Shown here: positions 11,051 through 21,535 of the stretch, in pieces
How the letters are laid out: each line of letters begins with the position of its first letter
Numbering within the stretch: the stretch's first letter is position 1
Origin: Sabethes cyaneus
Lineage: Eukaryota > Arthropoda > Insecta > Diptera > Culicidae
Reading direction: 5' to 3'
Assembly (NCBI RefSeq): GCF_943734655.1
Contig: NC_071354.1
Location: forward strand, 70,847,044 to 70,911,043
Length of the DNA stretch: 64,000 nucleotides
Notes under the pieces: generated by a model
What the model was told of the DNA's origin: nothing
The model's database searches: none
The model's input: the letters and a program-made list of their open reading frames with translations, nothing else
Made by a program: the position numbers and the translations under genes

Positions 11051-13847
11051 ACTGCGTTTTTCTTCCACTTCAGCTGGTCGTATGCAGATTTTTTTTTTTC
11101 AGAAAAATATCTTACTGTTTATATATATTGTAAATGAAACGCATAGCATCTAAATGGATTGACCTGAGATACAGACGCTCCTTCATGACTTCGCCACAAA
11201 TCGCCACAATCGTAGAGATGAGTTAAGTGGTAATAAATAGCGTGTGTCCACGAAGTGATTTCGTCTTATTCGGTATATTTTTTATGACTGCATTATTTTA
11301 TGAATATATTTACTACCTACTTTTCGCAATCCATGAACCAACTAGACACACTCAGGATATACCAAGAGTGCTAGCGTCAACTACGATGTTAGTTTAGTTT
11401 TATTTATCGCCATCAACGATGGCGATCCTTATGAGTCGAGCATGTCAAATCCAAAAATAAAGTAATTCGATATAGTATTTACACTGTAACATGTTAAAAT
11501 GCTTGGATTCCCTTACTCGGTCAACTGAAAATACAATGTTGAATCTCCTTCATAGACATTAGCCATTATCCATCAAGCAAGAAAATGTAATAAATACTAG
11601 ACCATTGGCCCAGAACTAAATACTAGGGATCAGCTACTAAACGTGCCCTGCGGATCGTATACGTTACGCTCTTTTTAGTCGCAGAGCGTAAAACAATTCC
11701 AAGAACCGATGTTGAAGTTGCTCGAGCTTCGTTCGAGAACGGACAGTCCTACATTTTTTACACACACTGACCTGAGCCGGCAAGCATGCAGAAGCCACAA
11801 ATCACCTCCTCCTTGCTTGGTACGGCTCGAGTTCATGCATCGTACTTGTATCTAAGCCGAAAATCGTGACCAACTGCGAAGAGCACTGAAAAATCGTAAT
11901 CTCCTTTACGCTTTTATTGTGATGGTAAACATTCAGGAAAAATATTTCACCTTCGGCTACGGCTACGGCTACGGCTTACTACGAGCCGAGGTTTACGTTT
12001 TACGTTTCTATTTTGGACACTTCTAAATAGTAGCTTAATCTGATTTGTGAGGGTCGTACGCGTTTACGTTTGTCTGGATCTGGACACGAACACCCACAGC
12101 CGAGCTCTACATCACCGCCGCGAAGATGCCATCACACTCGAGTGTGTGTCTAAATTGGGCTGATTTCCATATCGATCGTTTCGTTTCGTTTTGGGGGCCG
12201 GAAAACAGAAATATTGATACGTCAGGATATCTTTTGTTACTCTGCAAAGTCACGATTACAGATTGAAACAAAGAAAAAACGAAAAATTGGTCACAGTTAA
12301 GTGGGGGATATATCGATTTGTTTATTTCTTCATTCGAAAAGGGTTTGGTCTCAAGGGTTATTTGATGTGAAAAGTTTTCTCTGGTCCTCAACCGAACCTA
12401 AATAATCTGTAACTGCAATGACGGCGAATAAAATATGTTCGAACGTGCACATTTTCAACAGCTTGCACAAATGGAAATTCATTCGTCAAATTTTCTTGCT
12501 ATTATTTATTTAAACTCGTTTATCATCCGAAACGATGACTCAGGTTGCAATTCAAAATTAGACTCTTACAGTCGCTACCCGATAGTTTTTCTGACAGTGT
12601 GCCCATCTCTCCCCACTACTCCCTACTTGGTTGCAACCGTGGCCACATAAATGTGTCGTAAAATTACACTTTGATTTGTTTGCACTAGGTCCGGACGATG
12701 ATGGTTCGTCTACTGCAGCGGAGAGCAGTCATGCCAAGTCATACATCTTATTCACAGGAAACGGAAAACCGGCATTAAAGTGACGACTGATTTACGACGG
12801 CCTTTGGGAGTTCGTTGAAAATTGTCCCATGTCACACAAAAAACGCGACCGTATTCCGTCCGCCACGGATGTCATGGGTGAAAGTAAAAGTGCCGTTTGA
12901 GACTGATGACTGCCGCTGCTGCTACTACTCTGGATCACTGCAATCTGAACAACGTTAGCAGCTTCGGAGAAATCTAAATTTACATTGCTGAAATGTTCTT
13001 TCGAATAATATTTGCTCCTCCTGCGTTAGAGGTTTCCGTATACGCATTGGCGGAAGCAACAGTTGTGTTCCTTTTTTTGCCTTTCTGGAAAGCCCTAAAG
13101 TATATCAATATTGATCGAAAAATTTGTCGAACATTATATTTTCTGCTTTACTTTCGTCGATGGGCGGGAATGCTGGGCAAGCTGATGAAAAATTCACAGC
13201 ACGGAAACAATTTTTCACCCCAATCGGGGAGGCTAGCTCTATATATGCAGTCAACTTTTGGTAGCGAATGCGTCAGTCATAACTCGATTCCGTACCGGGC
13301 GCTGGGCGCAGTTATTGATTTGAGAAAATCGATAATCGGTAGGGGATGCTATTGATTAAATATCTTTATTGGATTGTCTTGAAGCAAATTGGTATTTGTG
13401 CTGCATCAAACTGTCCGAGAAAACTTGGCACAGTAAGTGTACCACGTACGAACGTTTCTGTTTAATTTTCAAGTATCTCTATTATAAATGGATGTGGTCC
13501 TTTGACAAAATCACACTTTCAAGTGACAGCCGTACAATTTTACTGCAGTACAATAATTCTCTGCCTCGAGTCCATTTAGAGTGAAGGACAATATTCGATC
13601 CTGTCATCGATTGCGAGAACAAAACCGCAACGGTGGTAATAGAAACGATTGAATGGAATACTAGAAAATGTTAGAATAAAATAGTTTTATTTACTTATTG
13701 AAGTCATAAACTTCATTTTCCGTGCATTGAACCGAATGGGAATGCTTAGCAACATGCAGGGCCGCGAAATCCCAGGTAATAAATTTCTATCATGCTGACA
13801 GTGAAATATTTTGCTGCTGATTTGCGCTTTCATATTTCTGGGATTTA
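11051..13847. other. Unassigned intergenic sequence
   Basis: I see no element ends or convincing coding sequence in 2.8 kb. Small items are a GGCTAC hexamer repeated about four times near 11953-11978 and a CGCCATC/GATGGCG hairpin near 11409-11426. The frames at 12107-12391 and 12993-13355 have no recognisable domain. This may be host single-copy sequence. Confidence 0.45.
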
Positions 13848-14359
13848 TCTATACCTATAAAAGAGGATTTCTGTCTGTCTGTCCGTATGTTCCTTTTAGA
13901 ATCGAAAACTACTGGACCGATCGGCGTGAAAATTTGCATATAGGGGTTTTTGGGACCAGGGAAGGTTCTTATGATGGTTAGAGACCCCTCCGCCCACTAA
14001 GAGTGCGGCTCCCATACAAATGAAACACAAATTTCTGCATAACGCGAGAACTAATCAAGCAAATGGAACAAAATTTGACATGTAAGTGTTTTTGGAGACA
14101 AGAATGTTTTCTATGGTGAATTGAAACCTCTCCCTGCTTTAGGAGGGGGGGGGGGGCTCCTATACAAATTTTCTCATAACTCTAGAAGTTGGGGGAGTTG
14201 TTTTCTACTTTACTGTGAGGAAAATTTGTATATTAAAACACCCATGAACTCCTCCGAAACTTGCAAAACTCGAGATTGTGGCAAAGGTCATCCGAGATTT
14301 ACGATTTATGTACAACACAGTTTAATTTGTGGCAATACGAAGTTTGTCGGGTCAGCTAG
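13848..14359 (+). mobile_element. Non-autonomous Helitron-like element
   Basis: The element begins TCTATACCTATAAAAGAGG, runs into a CTGTCTGTCTG repeat and ends GTCGGGTCAGCTAG. Insect Helitrons typically start TC (often TCTATACTAATA) and end CTAG. They insert between A and T without a target duplication. Here the left flanking base is A (13847) and the right flanking base is T (14360). The 512-base body has no helicase or Rep frame, so it would depend on another copy. It contains a G run of about 12 near 14144. The predicted 3' hairpin of Helitrons is weak here. Confidence 0.65.
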
Positions 14360-15180
14360 TTATTCATAAATAATAGGCTCGTGATTTCCGTGGAGATGTT
14401 GATATGTTGTGTTGATTTGATATGTTTTGTAAAATATCACTATCAAGCAAATTGAAAAACGAACGGGTGTTTCCTTTGATTTTGGAATCGATTACAGCAC
14501 TTTGTACAGTACTATGTACGTATATCCAACTTATTTACTGGAATTGATAGAAGTACCAGTTTCACTGCGATTGCAGTGGTTAACTGTAAAGTGATAAGTT
14601 ACTGATTTGCTCGGTAAGTTTTTCAATTACTAGTTAATACCTACCAGATCAGCGTGGCTTTTCGGGCCTTTTCGTGCAGTGATAGATAAACACGTAGCGT
14701 AAAACGACTGTAACTATTTACAGACGCTCTACTAAAGTTCACGAGTTGATGTGGGACATCCTATGAACCTGCGAACCTATGAAACTACGGTCCTTAAATC
14801 ACTCTGAAGGAATCTCCGGAAAATTGGCATGCATTGCATGGAGGCAGTTATCCAGTAGTTGAGTAGTCCAATATTAGTGGTTTTCAGTTTGAGTTTAGAT
14901 ACGTTTACAATCACTATTTGGAGTCGCTGCTGCTATCAAAAACTTGTTCCAAGATTTCTAAATCAGAGGTACAGGCTGGGATGAAGCTATTTCCGACAGC
15001 AGTGGATAAATCTTTCCGAAACTGATACAAGCCCGCCGGTCATTGAGTTGGTAGATCCGAGTCTTCGAGAAGCTTGGAGCTAGAGGAAGTTACTCATACC
15101 CCAGACCAGTCTGACCTTCCGGGGCTCGGCCGTCATAAAGCAGTGGTCGGGGAAGCCCGAATTATTCATCTTCCTTATGA
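14360..15180. other. Nothing recognised
   Basis: I see AT-rich sequence without repeat partners, coding frames or element ends that I can name. Confidence 0.45.
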
Positions 15181-15445
15181 ACTCTGTCTCGAAGTGAGAT
15201 CGTCTACCACGTTAAGCCTCTCTAGTTTTGGTACTGGTGGGATTCTTGAATAGAACAAATTTCGCTGCATAGTAGTTTGGCATTCCTGCGTAGTGGTCGG
15301 TCCACCGTAGCCTCCCGAATGTCACCAGGTGTACGATAGGAATATCTCCATGCAGTGCCTGAAGTCCGTGGTTCAAATGCCTGCTCCACTCTCCGCCAAA
15401 AATACTCAGTTATTCCCAAGACGATTTGGAAGCAGTCATTCATGT
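15181..15445 (-). other. Possible decayed retroposon segment, unassigned
   Basis: The minus-strand frame 15222-15443 (73 codons) has an arginine-rich, repeat-like character (TPGDIREATVDRPLRRNAK). It may come from a LINE or SINE body. The plus strand carries GGTTCAAATGCC near 15371, close to a tRNA B box but with one extra base. I do not recognise the family. Confidence 0.3.
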
Positions 15446-15458
15446 TTCCAATTATTGA

Positions 15459-15520
15459 TGTGATCTACTCGGATTTAAAAGCGACGTTCTATACGATCGA
15501 TCATAAAATACTACTACATG
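15459..15520 (+). pseudogene. Short CR1/Jockey-group RT scrap
   Basis: The plus-strand frame reads VIYSDLKATFYTIDHKILL, then decays. It corresponds to DLKAAFDRINHRILLDK in the LINE at 55400-55450, the block with the first catalytic Asp. Here that position reads TFYTID, so the Asp is replaced. It is about 20 codons long with no other part of the element nearby. Confidence 0.6.
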
Positions 15521-15863
15521 CAGCATGACTCCTGCTTTCTCCTTCCATTCAACGTGATCCAGTGAGTCTACCACAGTAAGGAAATTAAAACAATAAGACC
15601 ATAAGAATTGAAGGAAACTTAGAGAGTATCCCAACCGCTGTCATTTGTTTGGCTATATTGTGACTTTAGCAGCGCAGACTGCGAAGTCTGTCATATAATA
15701 ACAGAAGTTAAAGTTTCTATAACGGTATGTAGCACCTAGGCTTTGCTTTTTTGACTGTCATACAAGTTTACTCAAAAATTTTATAGTCTGAAATTTAATT
15801 AAAAAGAAAACTTTCCAATTAAGTTCTACTATGTACATTTATTCTTGACAGATACGTATTTCG

Positions 15864-15985
15864 CAGGGTGGCAACTCAACCAGGAAAACCGGGAAAACCA
15901 GGAAAAGACCAGGAATTTTGTTTCACCAGGAAAAACCGGGAAAAAACCAAGAATTTTTATCCAAAACTAGGAAAAAGTTCTGTTG
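15864..15985 (+). repeat. hAT-like end with CCGGGAAAA/CCAGGAAAA repeats
   Basis: CAGGGTGGCAACTC at 15864 resembles the terminal CAGNG of hAT transposons. It is followed by about six imperfect copies of CCAGGAAAA or CCGGGAAAA up to 15985. No opposite end was found, so this may be a solo terminus. Confidence 0.4.
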
Positions 15986-16133
15986 TTTGCTGACGGCTTA
16001 ATTACTTATGCGCCCATGTCCGCTAGTTCGGCAGAACAAAATGTTTGATTTCCCAAATAATGACAGCAATCTGCCATGGCCTTGATCTGTCGCCAAGAGC
16101 GTTTCGAATCAATAGTCTGAATACAGTCCACTA

Positions 16134-16397
16134 CACGGATAGAAATTTGATCTCCAAAACGAGCAAAATGACTCATGGTTCCAGGGTTCTAGCTTATGAT
16201 TTATGAAAATACACCATGAATAATAATCATATCACGAGCTTCTTGCAGTACAACACAACGCAAAATCATGAACTATTATTCTTGATTTTGTGCTGTCTGA
16301 TATGGCAGTTCAGTCACGATTCGACAGGAATTCACATTTCATGATTTCATGATTTCATGATTTCATTCCTGGCATCGGAATCAAATTTCTTTCCGTG
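16134..16397. mobile_element. TA-flanked MITE (264 bp)
   Basis: The left end CACGGATAGAAATTTGAT and right end ATCAAATTTCTTTCCGTG are inverted repeats with one mismatch. TA lies directly outside each end (16132-16133, 16398-16399). That pattern fits a Tc1/mariner-mobilised MITE. Inside, TGATTTCA is repeated in tandem near 16340-16365. There is no coding frame. Confidence 0.72.
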
Positions 16398-16419
16398 TAG
16401 GCTACACCGTCAATAGCAT

Positions 16420-17310
16420 CTAGATCTGCCTATTCTGTGTTGTCCCTGTGGGTTCCAGTTGACTGTCTTCCTGTAGAATTCGTTCTCTACTCTCCTCAAA
16501 ACATGTCAGATCAGGGCAACGATTGACGAAGACCTGCGGTTGTGTCCGCTGAAATATATCAGATCTCACAGGCAATAGAACGAATTTCACGTTCAAATTG
16601 AAAATTCGTATTAGGGTCGATAAAATGATCTGATTTGAGCGCCAAACATTTCCAAGATCCAAAAATCACCGCAGGCCTGGTTCATGTTTCTATATCAATC
16701 TTGGTACCACCGGCTAGGGTTATCTGCTGCCAGGATATAAAAAATCTGCCACCTCAACCTCTACTGTGAAATTGAAGGGATTGTTGATGTTCACTCCCAC
16801 TGAGTTAATGTTTGCGACATTGACTACGAGACCTGTTGCCTTAGAGTTATCGCAGAGACCACCAAGTTTTCCCCTGGACATCATATGGCAATTGAGAGAG
16901 CAAAATAATGTCGTCGGCCAAATCGAAGTCAATCAATTGCTCATTTGTCAAAGAGTTCCAGGGCAATCCTCGGTTAAGTTTACTGTCAATGGCTCCAATT
17001 AAAATTTCGTCAATAATGACGATGATCAGTTGCGGTGAAAGTATGTAACCCTGTCTCACTGCTGCAGCAACCCGGCATAATGAGCGTCGATAAGATAGAC
17101 TCGCTTACCAGGAACTCCTCTACGTCTTAGTGCGCCCCAGATATTTTTGTGATTTAGTCAGTCGAATGCATTTTTTGAAATCAACAAGCACTAGAAGTAG
17201 ACAGCCTTGGATTTCGATGATTTGCTCGAATATAATATTGACCGTCGTGATCCGATCCATACATGATCTGCCGGCACAGAAACCAACTTGCAGTTTACCC
17301 GTACATTGGT
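16420..17310 (-). pseudogene. Non-LTR reverse transcriptase pseudogene (clade unresolved)
   Basis: Reading the minus strand, VGFCAGRSCMDRITTVNIIFEQ and LLLVLVDFKK (17120-17362) are the finger and first palm blocks. RQGYILSPQLIIVIIDEILIGAI and DFDLADDIILLSQ follow (16847-17059), the latter being the catalytic ADD box. DNSKATGLVVNV (16720-16932) and FLDLGNVWRSNQIILSTLIRIFN (16420-16662) are post-palm blocks. The protein is split over at least four frames. The sequence differs from both the RTE fragments and the CR1/Jockey-group fragments in this window. A MITE (17316-17512) separates it from whatever preceded it. Confidence 0.75.
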
Positions 17311-17315
17311 TGGTA

Positions 17316-17512
17316 ACTAAAACTTGGTTAAAACTACTTAAAATGCCCTTAAAGTGCCACAAAATTGGTAGTAGGAACTTAAAAGTGCGTTATTTATCAC
17401 AGAGAATAATTCAATTATTGGTAGCAAGTAGCCAAAATTGGTTAAATTTTTACCCAAAATTTGAGTTTGTACACTTTAAGGGCATTTTGAGTAGTTTCAA
17501 CTAAGTTTTAGC
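17316..17512. mobile_element. Palindromic TA-flanked MITE (about 197 bp)
   Basis: The left arm ACTAAAACTTGGTTAAAACT continues to TGCCCTTAAAGTG. The right arm starts CACTTTAAGGGCA and ends AAGTTTTAGC. Arms of about 43 bases pair with few mismatches. TA lies at both borders (17314-17315, 17513-17514). It abuts the 5' side of the minus-strand RT pseudogene, so it probably landed in or next to that LINE. Confidence 0.68.
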
Positions 17513-17514
17513 TA

Positions 17515-17855
17515 AATCTTACCTATTTACAGATAGTATCATTTTAGAGTGCACTATCGAAGAGTAGTATCGTTTTTTCTTGAATTCGATTGAGGATCAC
17601 CTTTCAGAGTACTTTATGAGTGATACAGTGCACCATGATACCGCCCTAGTTCCCACATTCAGATAGGTTCCATCAGAGCCGGCGTTTAGACCGACAACCC
17701 CTTGCGGTCGCGCTTCGGAGGGGCCTTGCGCTTGGTGATGACTAGAGAAAAATGTTAAAAAAATCTCAATACTTAGCTGTATACAATATAATTGACTATG
17801 CAGAAAATATTTGCATGATTTCCATTGCTTCCTTTTCTCTTTAATTTAAATGCAG
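17515..17855. other. Nothing recognised
   Basis: Unassigned sequence. A GC-rich block at 17680-17740 (CCTTGCGGTCGCGCTTCGGA) looks like a fragment of some repeat, but I cannot place it. Confidence 0.4.
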
Positions 17856-17859
17856 AGTG

Positions 17860-18270
17860 TAGTGCCAAGAAAAAATCGATGAAAGTGCCAAACGACCCGG
17901 CGCAGCTTGTGCGCCGATTGTTTGCGGAGGTTTCGATCAAAAGGACACTTAGATCTTTTGAACCAAAGAAATCTTCAGGTCCGGATGGCATTCTACGTAC
18001 AGAAAATCACTTAAATATCAGGAGACGGCACTTTGTGCTTTCCTTGATATTGAAGGAGCTTTCGATTACACGTCGTTCATTTCAATTATTACGGCTCTAT
18101 TTCAAAACGCAATTCACCACACTCAAGCTAGAGCTAGATTCAAGCAATACTTCCGAGCAGAGAAATCACATCATTGGAAGATACGTCGGTCAGGATTTCA
18201 ACGATCAAAGGATGTCCATAAGGAGTTCTCTCCCTGATAACCAAGCTGTTATGTTATCAACGTAGAACTT
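17860..18270 (+). pseudogene. R1/LOA-type LINE reverse transcriptase fragment
   Basis: The plus strand encodes IKRTLRSFEPKKSSGPDGI, the block before the RT fingers. It then jumps to YRKSLKYQETALCAFLDIEGAFDYTSF. The block FLDIEGAFDxTSF is a hallmark of R1/LOA/I-group RTs. About 100 residues that normally lie between the two blocks are missing, so the copy has an internal deletion. The frame shifts between the blocks. Nothing of the downstream palm survives here. The RNase H fragment at 43351-44289 may belong to a similar element. Confidence 0.72.
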
Positions 18271-18364
18271 ATCGTCAGAGAAAAGTTTAACGCAGTACTG
18301 TCAAGTTGTTTGTTAGGAGCTCTAAACACCACCATGTTATAATGCTTACAAGACGGGCCTAATA

Positions 18365-18650
18365 TATATCCGCCTAGAGGGGGCTCTGTAGCCGCAAGGT
18401 TACCGAGTCTGCTTTGACAAGCGAATGGTCGAGGGATTGAATCTTAGTAGTATCAGGCCATTCGATGTCAAAGTGACTTTAGCATGGGTTTATTCTCAGA
18501 CCCCTCATCACCCTTCCTTCATGCTGAGTTCTACATTATCCCGAAGACGCTTCTTATGGTTAGTATACTGGTATGAGGACCTATTGATGTAATGGTTTTG
18601 AACCTCATGAGAACTCACCAGTTCTAACTATAACGAGGCAAAACAGGTTT
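18365..18650 (+). mobile_element. tRNA-derived SINE (probable)
   Basis: GTAGCCGCAAGGTTACC at about 18388 resembles a pol III A box, and GGGATTGAATC about 45 bases later resembles a B box with one base lost. Spacing and order match a tRNA head. The remainder (TTCATGCTGAGTTCTAC, then AACCTCATGAGAACTC) would be the body. I found no target duplication. The family is not named. Confidence 0.5.
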
Positions 18651-18827
18651 TGTATAGTAGGACATGCATCGAAGCAAGGGTAACGGGTGGCAACTAAAAT
18701 TTTGGAAAATTTTGGCTCAATAACAAACGAGCTCAGAGAGAAATGAGAGTATGTATGTGTTAGCTCTCTTTCTCCTCTTTTTGTTGATATTTTTTGTTTT
18801 GTTTATGCTCGCCCGGTTTGGCTAAAA

Positions 18828-19110
18828 ATGGCGTCGAAACAAGAAGCATTTCGGGAGCGCGTTGTACACTTCTACGAACTGCAACAGAAATCTCGGCAAA
18901 AAGTATACGGTACAACATTTAAAAAGTAAATATGTTGCGGCTTCGACTGTTTACCATATCCTAAGATGCCCAACAACTGTTCGCAAGCAAGGAAGACCAT
19001 CCAAATTATGGACGCCGAAAGACATCGTTCTCTTTCTCGTTTCTTCAACAACAAGCCCTCTGGTTTGGCTATCAATTAAGATGCACCAGACGAATGTTTG
19101 AAGAAAATTT
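18828..19110 (+). pseudogene. Tc1/mariner transposase, N-terminal helix-turn-helix part
   Basis: The start MASKQEAFRERVVHFYEL is a typical N-terminus for this group. In the next frame (18862-19101) VQHLKSKYVAASTVYHILR looks like the recognition helix-turn-helix, followed by TVRKQGRPSK, the GRPR-like linker. A frameshift joins the two. The first catalytic Asp region is absent. The fragment ends just before the nested 175-base MITE. Confidence 0.7.
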
Positions 19111-19141
19111 TGATCACGTTTCTACAAATACATCATGCAGA

Positions 19142-19316
19142 CAGCGTTGCCAACCTTCCAGATTTGTCTGGATTTTCCAGAATTTTTGATGCCTAATCAG
19201 ACAAAAAAAGACGTTTTCCAAACATTGTCTTCCATTGGAGTAAATGGCAGCCAGACTTTTCCAGACACTTTTATTCTCGTTTTCCAGATTTTCGTAAAAA
19301 CCGGTTGGCAACGCTG
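19142..19316. mobile_element. Nested hAT-like MITE (175 bp)
   Basis: The ends CAGCGTTGCCAACC and GGTTGGCAACGCTG are perfect 14-base inverted repeats. A perfect 8-base target duplication, CATGCAGA, flanks the element (19134-19141 and 19317-19324). Terminal CAGCG and the 8-base duplication fit hAT. Removing the element rejoins the transposase frame around the second catalytic motif, so the insertion happened after that transposase was in place. The interior is rich in TTTCCAGA/CCAGATTT words. Confidence 0.9.
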
Positions 19317-19324
19317 CATGCAGA

Positions 19325-19400
19325 TGGACAATATGCGTTTCGGCCGGATAGAGCATCATCGCATTACGCCAAAAAATCAGAGGGGTTGTGTACAAGACAC
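19325..19400 (+). pseudogene. Transposase second-Asp motif fragment
   Basis: The plus strand reads QYAFRPDRASSRYAKKSEG. This matches the FWPDxASSHYAKK block that carries the second catalytic Asp in Tc1/mariner transposases. It continues in frame from TFLQIHHAD upstream of the MITE. The frame is lost at 19416 where the 1000-base insertion begins. Confidence 0.7.
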
Positions 19401-19415
19401 GACCGCATATATAGG

Positions 19416-20415
19416 TGACGCAGGACTACGTAAGTGTCTTTGTAGTGATAGTAGCATGTATTCATGCTTGTAATCATTCGATTCTTCATGTATACATGGT
19501 ATATGCAACATATATACATGTTACATGCGTTGTATGTAACATTTATCAAAGTAGTAACATTGCATACGTTCAATTCTCAAAAGATTGTACATTTGAAAAC
19601 AATTTAACAAATTCAAGAACACAAACTATTGCTTTCCTGCTACCTTACTGAAATTAAAGATTGTTTTTATTAGCCGTGGTTCCCCACGTTGAAGGGATTT
19701 TACCAATTCAATCCGATTTAATCAACAGCACATCTTTTCAAGCATGCGTATTCATACAGAGTCGTATTATAACCGAACACTACAGCTGTAGTACATTTTT
19801 CCAACACAGATATCAAATTCGCCGAGGTTTAATCGTCTCGCAGTAAAGAATTTGCGATCTGGTGAGACAATGAACTTGTGTCATTTTTTCTGGCACACTT
19901 CCCTAACACAGACATCAAATTGGACTAAGTTTAATCGCGTTCGTAAGAAATCTGTTGGAACGAGGGGGCTTTGTCACTCTTTCTGGCATACTTCCCAAGC
20001 AAGGACATCAAAATGGTCTAGGTTTGATCGCGGTGTTAAGAAATCTTGTTGAAATGAGGACACTTTGTCGCTTGTTTCGGCTTACTTCCCAAGCACAGAT
20101 ATCAAATTGGTATAGGTTTAGATCATCGTAAAGAATCTTCCAACCAATCACAAAGCGACAATTCTGGTAAAACATAAGTTCATTATTTTCAATTTTTCAA
20201 TAGTTCAACATCAAGAATCCATACTTTTTTCTTCATTTGGGCCAATTCTTAGAAGATTTTCCGATCGATTGGTGTAAGAATATTGAAAATCGATCTGAAA
20301 ACCACTGAGCTATTAGCGCTCAAAATCTTTCATTTTTCGTGACGCTCGCATTTTTCGATTTTTTGGAATGACACCCTATCTCAAAAAACTTGCCGTAAGA
20401 CGTAGTCCTACGTCA
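19416..20415. mobile_element. 1000-bp insertion with TGACG...ACGTCA ends
   Basis: The segment starts TGACGCAGGACTACGT and ends ACGTAGTCCTACGTCA. These are inverted repeats with one mismatch over 16 bases. It separates the second-Asp motif from the third-acid motif of the host transposase. It contains the 93-102 base minisatellite at 19795-20135. There is no coding frame and I could not find a clear target duplication. The same end recurs alone at 53191-53207. Superfamily unknown. Confidence 0.65.
19795..20135. repeat. Minisatellite, about 4 copies of 93-102 bp
   Basis: The anchor ATCAAATTGG (or close variants) occurs at 19812, 19914, 20007 and 20101. Each copy is preceded by CTTCCC(A/T)A and followed by GTTTAATCG or similar. 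Copies have diverged by point changes and short indels. It lies inside the 1000-base insertion. Confidence 0.8.
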
Positions 20416-20483
20416 AAAAACATAATCGATCCTGAATACTAATTCGATCGCATTTTTACCCAAAAACCACGACCCGAAAAATC

Positions 20484-20676
20484 TGTCTCAGTGCGCCCAA
20501 TCGAAGATTTCTTCGGGATTTTTAGTTTCTTGGTGTACAAAAATAACTGGAGAGCCACGAAATGCAAACAGTTCATTGGTAGAATCAAGAGATGCATTGA
20601 CATGACGGCCGTACAACGCTCCTGTTTCGACATCAAACGAAAGCTTCGCCGATCAGCCGATTACGGACCGTTTTAA
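20484..20676 (+). pseudogene. Tc1/mariner transposase, C-terminal part
   Basis: Frame 20491-20676 begins VRPIEDFFGIFSFLVYKNNW and ends in a lysine/arginine-rich tail (FDIKRKLRRSADYGPF). RPIEDFFG holds the third catalytic acid (Glu) of the superfamily. The next codon is a natural stop. The block belongs to the same transposase as 18828-19400, with about 30 residues between the motifs replaced by the 1000-base insertion. Confidence 0.78.
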
Positions 20677-20879
20677 AATGTACACTAATTTTTTTTCAAC
20701 AATGGACAATGTATCTTTAATTTTGGTAAATCAGATCTTCTTCATGTATCTATGTCTTTTTTTGAGAGCTTGAGAAAAATTCCAAAATTTTAGTTGCCAC
20801 CCGTTATTTGGGTTTCGCCCAATTATTCTAGCCTCCGTTTTTAGTCAGGCGTTTCCACCGCCATCCCATAGTTTCTAGT

Positions 20880-21535
20880 AATGACCCTACTAGCACAGTT
20901 GTAACAATTCAGTGTTCGCAACCGATTTACGACTAATTTTAGTCATGAATAAGTCTCTGCAACCATTAGTGCGAAAAATGTGCTGCTTGGGGATGTCAGG
21001 GACGTCTGCGAAGGCTGGGAGTTGGCTACTTTTGTCTAAGATCGTTCCTTTCGTTTCGATGCCCGTTTTCAGAATAACATTTTCAACAGCTTTGTTTAAC
21101 AACATACAGTACTGTTCATCCCATTGCCGCCGTTCTCTGCCCGATTCGAAAGAACTCAAGAGTGTCGCCGAAACACATACCCTCGCTCCAGGATGGCTTT
21201 GATCAGCCGCGTCAGTTTGTGCGTAAACCCGTATTCGTGAATTATCTGCCATATCTGTTCGCACTCGACTCTACCGTATGCTGCCCTAAAATCCACGAAA
21301 ATATGATATGTTGGGTACGTTGTACTCCCAACATTTCTGGAAAGTTTGTCGGAGTGTGAAAATTAGAAGCGTAGTAGCACGGACCCCCATAAAGCTCACT
21401 TCTTACTGCCTTACAAATTCTCTTGCTTTTGCGGATAGACGACGTAACGGGATCTGGGAGAGCACCTTGTAGGCGGCGATGTTGATCTGCGCAATACCGC
21501 GGAAATAGGACACCAGACGAACCGTTGCTTCCCAA
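20880..21535 (-). pseudogene. RTE-like reverse transcriptase fragment
   Basis: The minus-strand frame 20890-21264 contains SATLLSSFESG, GIETKGTILDKSSQLPAFADV and a decayed continuation. This is the stretch GLRQGDGLSC...FADD of RTE elements. The catalytic box reads FADV, so one Asp is lost. The frame 21242-21535 covers the upstream fingers (GQ..ESSANRYGR, FHTPTNFPEMLGVQ) in a shifted register. Confidence 0.72.

Larger units (their letters stand above)
18683..20804 (+). mobile_element. Tc1/mariner transposon, broken by nested insertions
   Basis: The ends ACGGGTGGCAACTAAAATTT and its inverse at 20779-20804 pair over at least 26 bases. TA lies directly outside (18681-18682, 20805-20806). The 2122-base span contains a decayed transposase in three pieces (18828-19110, 19325-19400, 20484-20676), a 175-base hAT-like MITE (19142-19316) and a 1000-base inserted segment (19416-20415). 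Without the two insertions the element is about 0.95 kb. That is short for the superfamily and agrees with loss of the central transposase. Confidence 0.85.

Noticed and set aside
19795..20135. CRISPR-like direct repeats
   Set aside because: Whole 93-102 base units repeat, not short repeats with unique spacers. This is a minisatellite.
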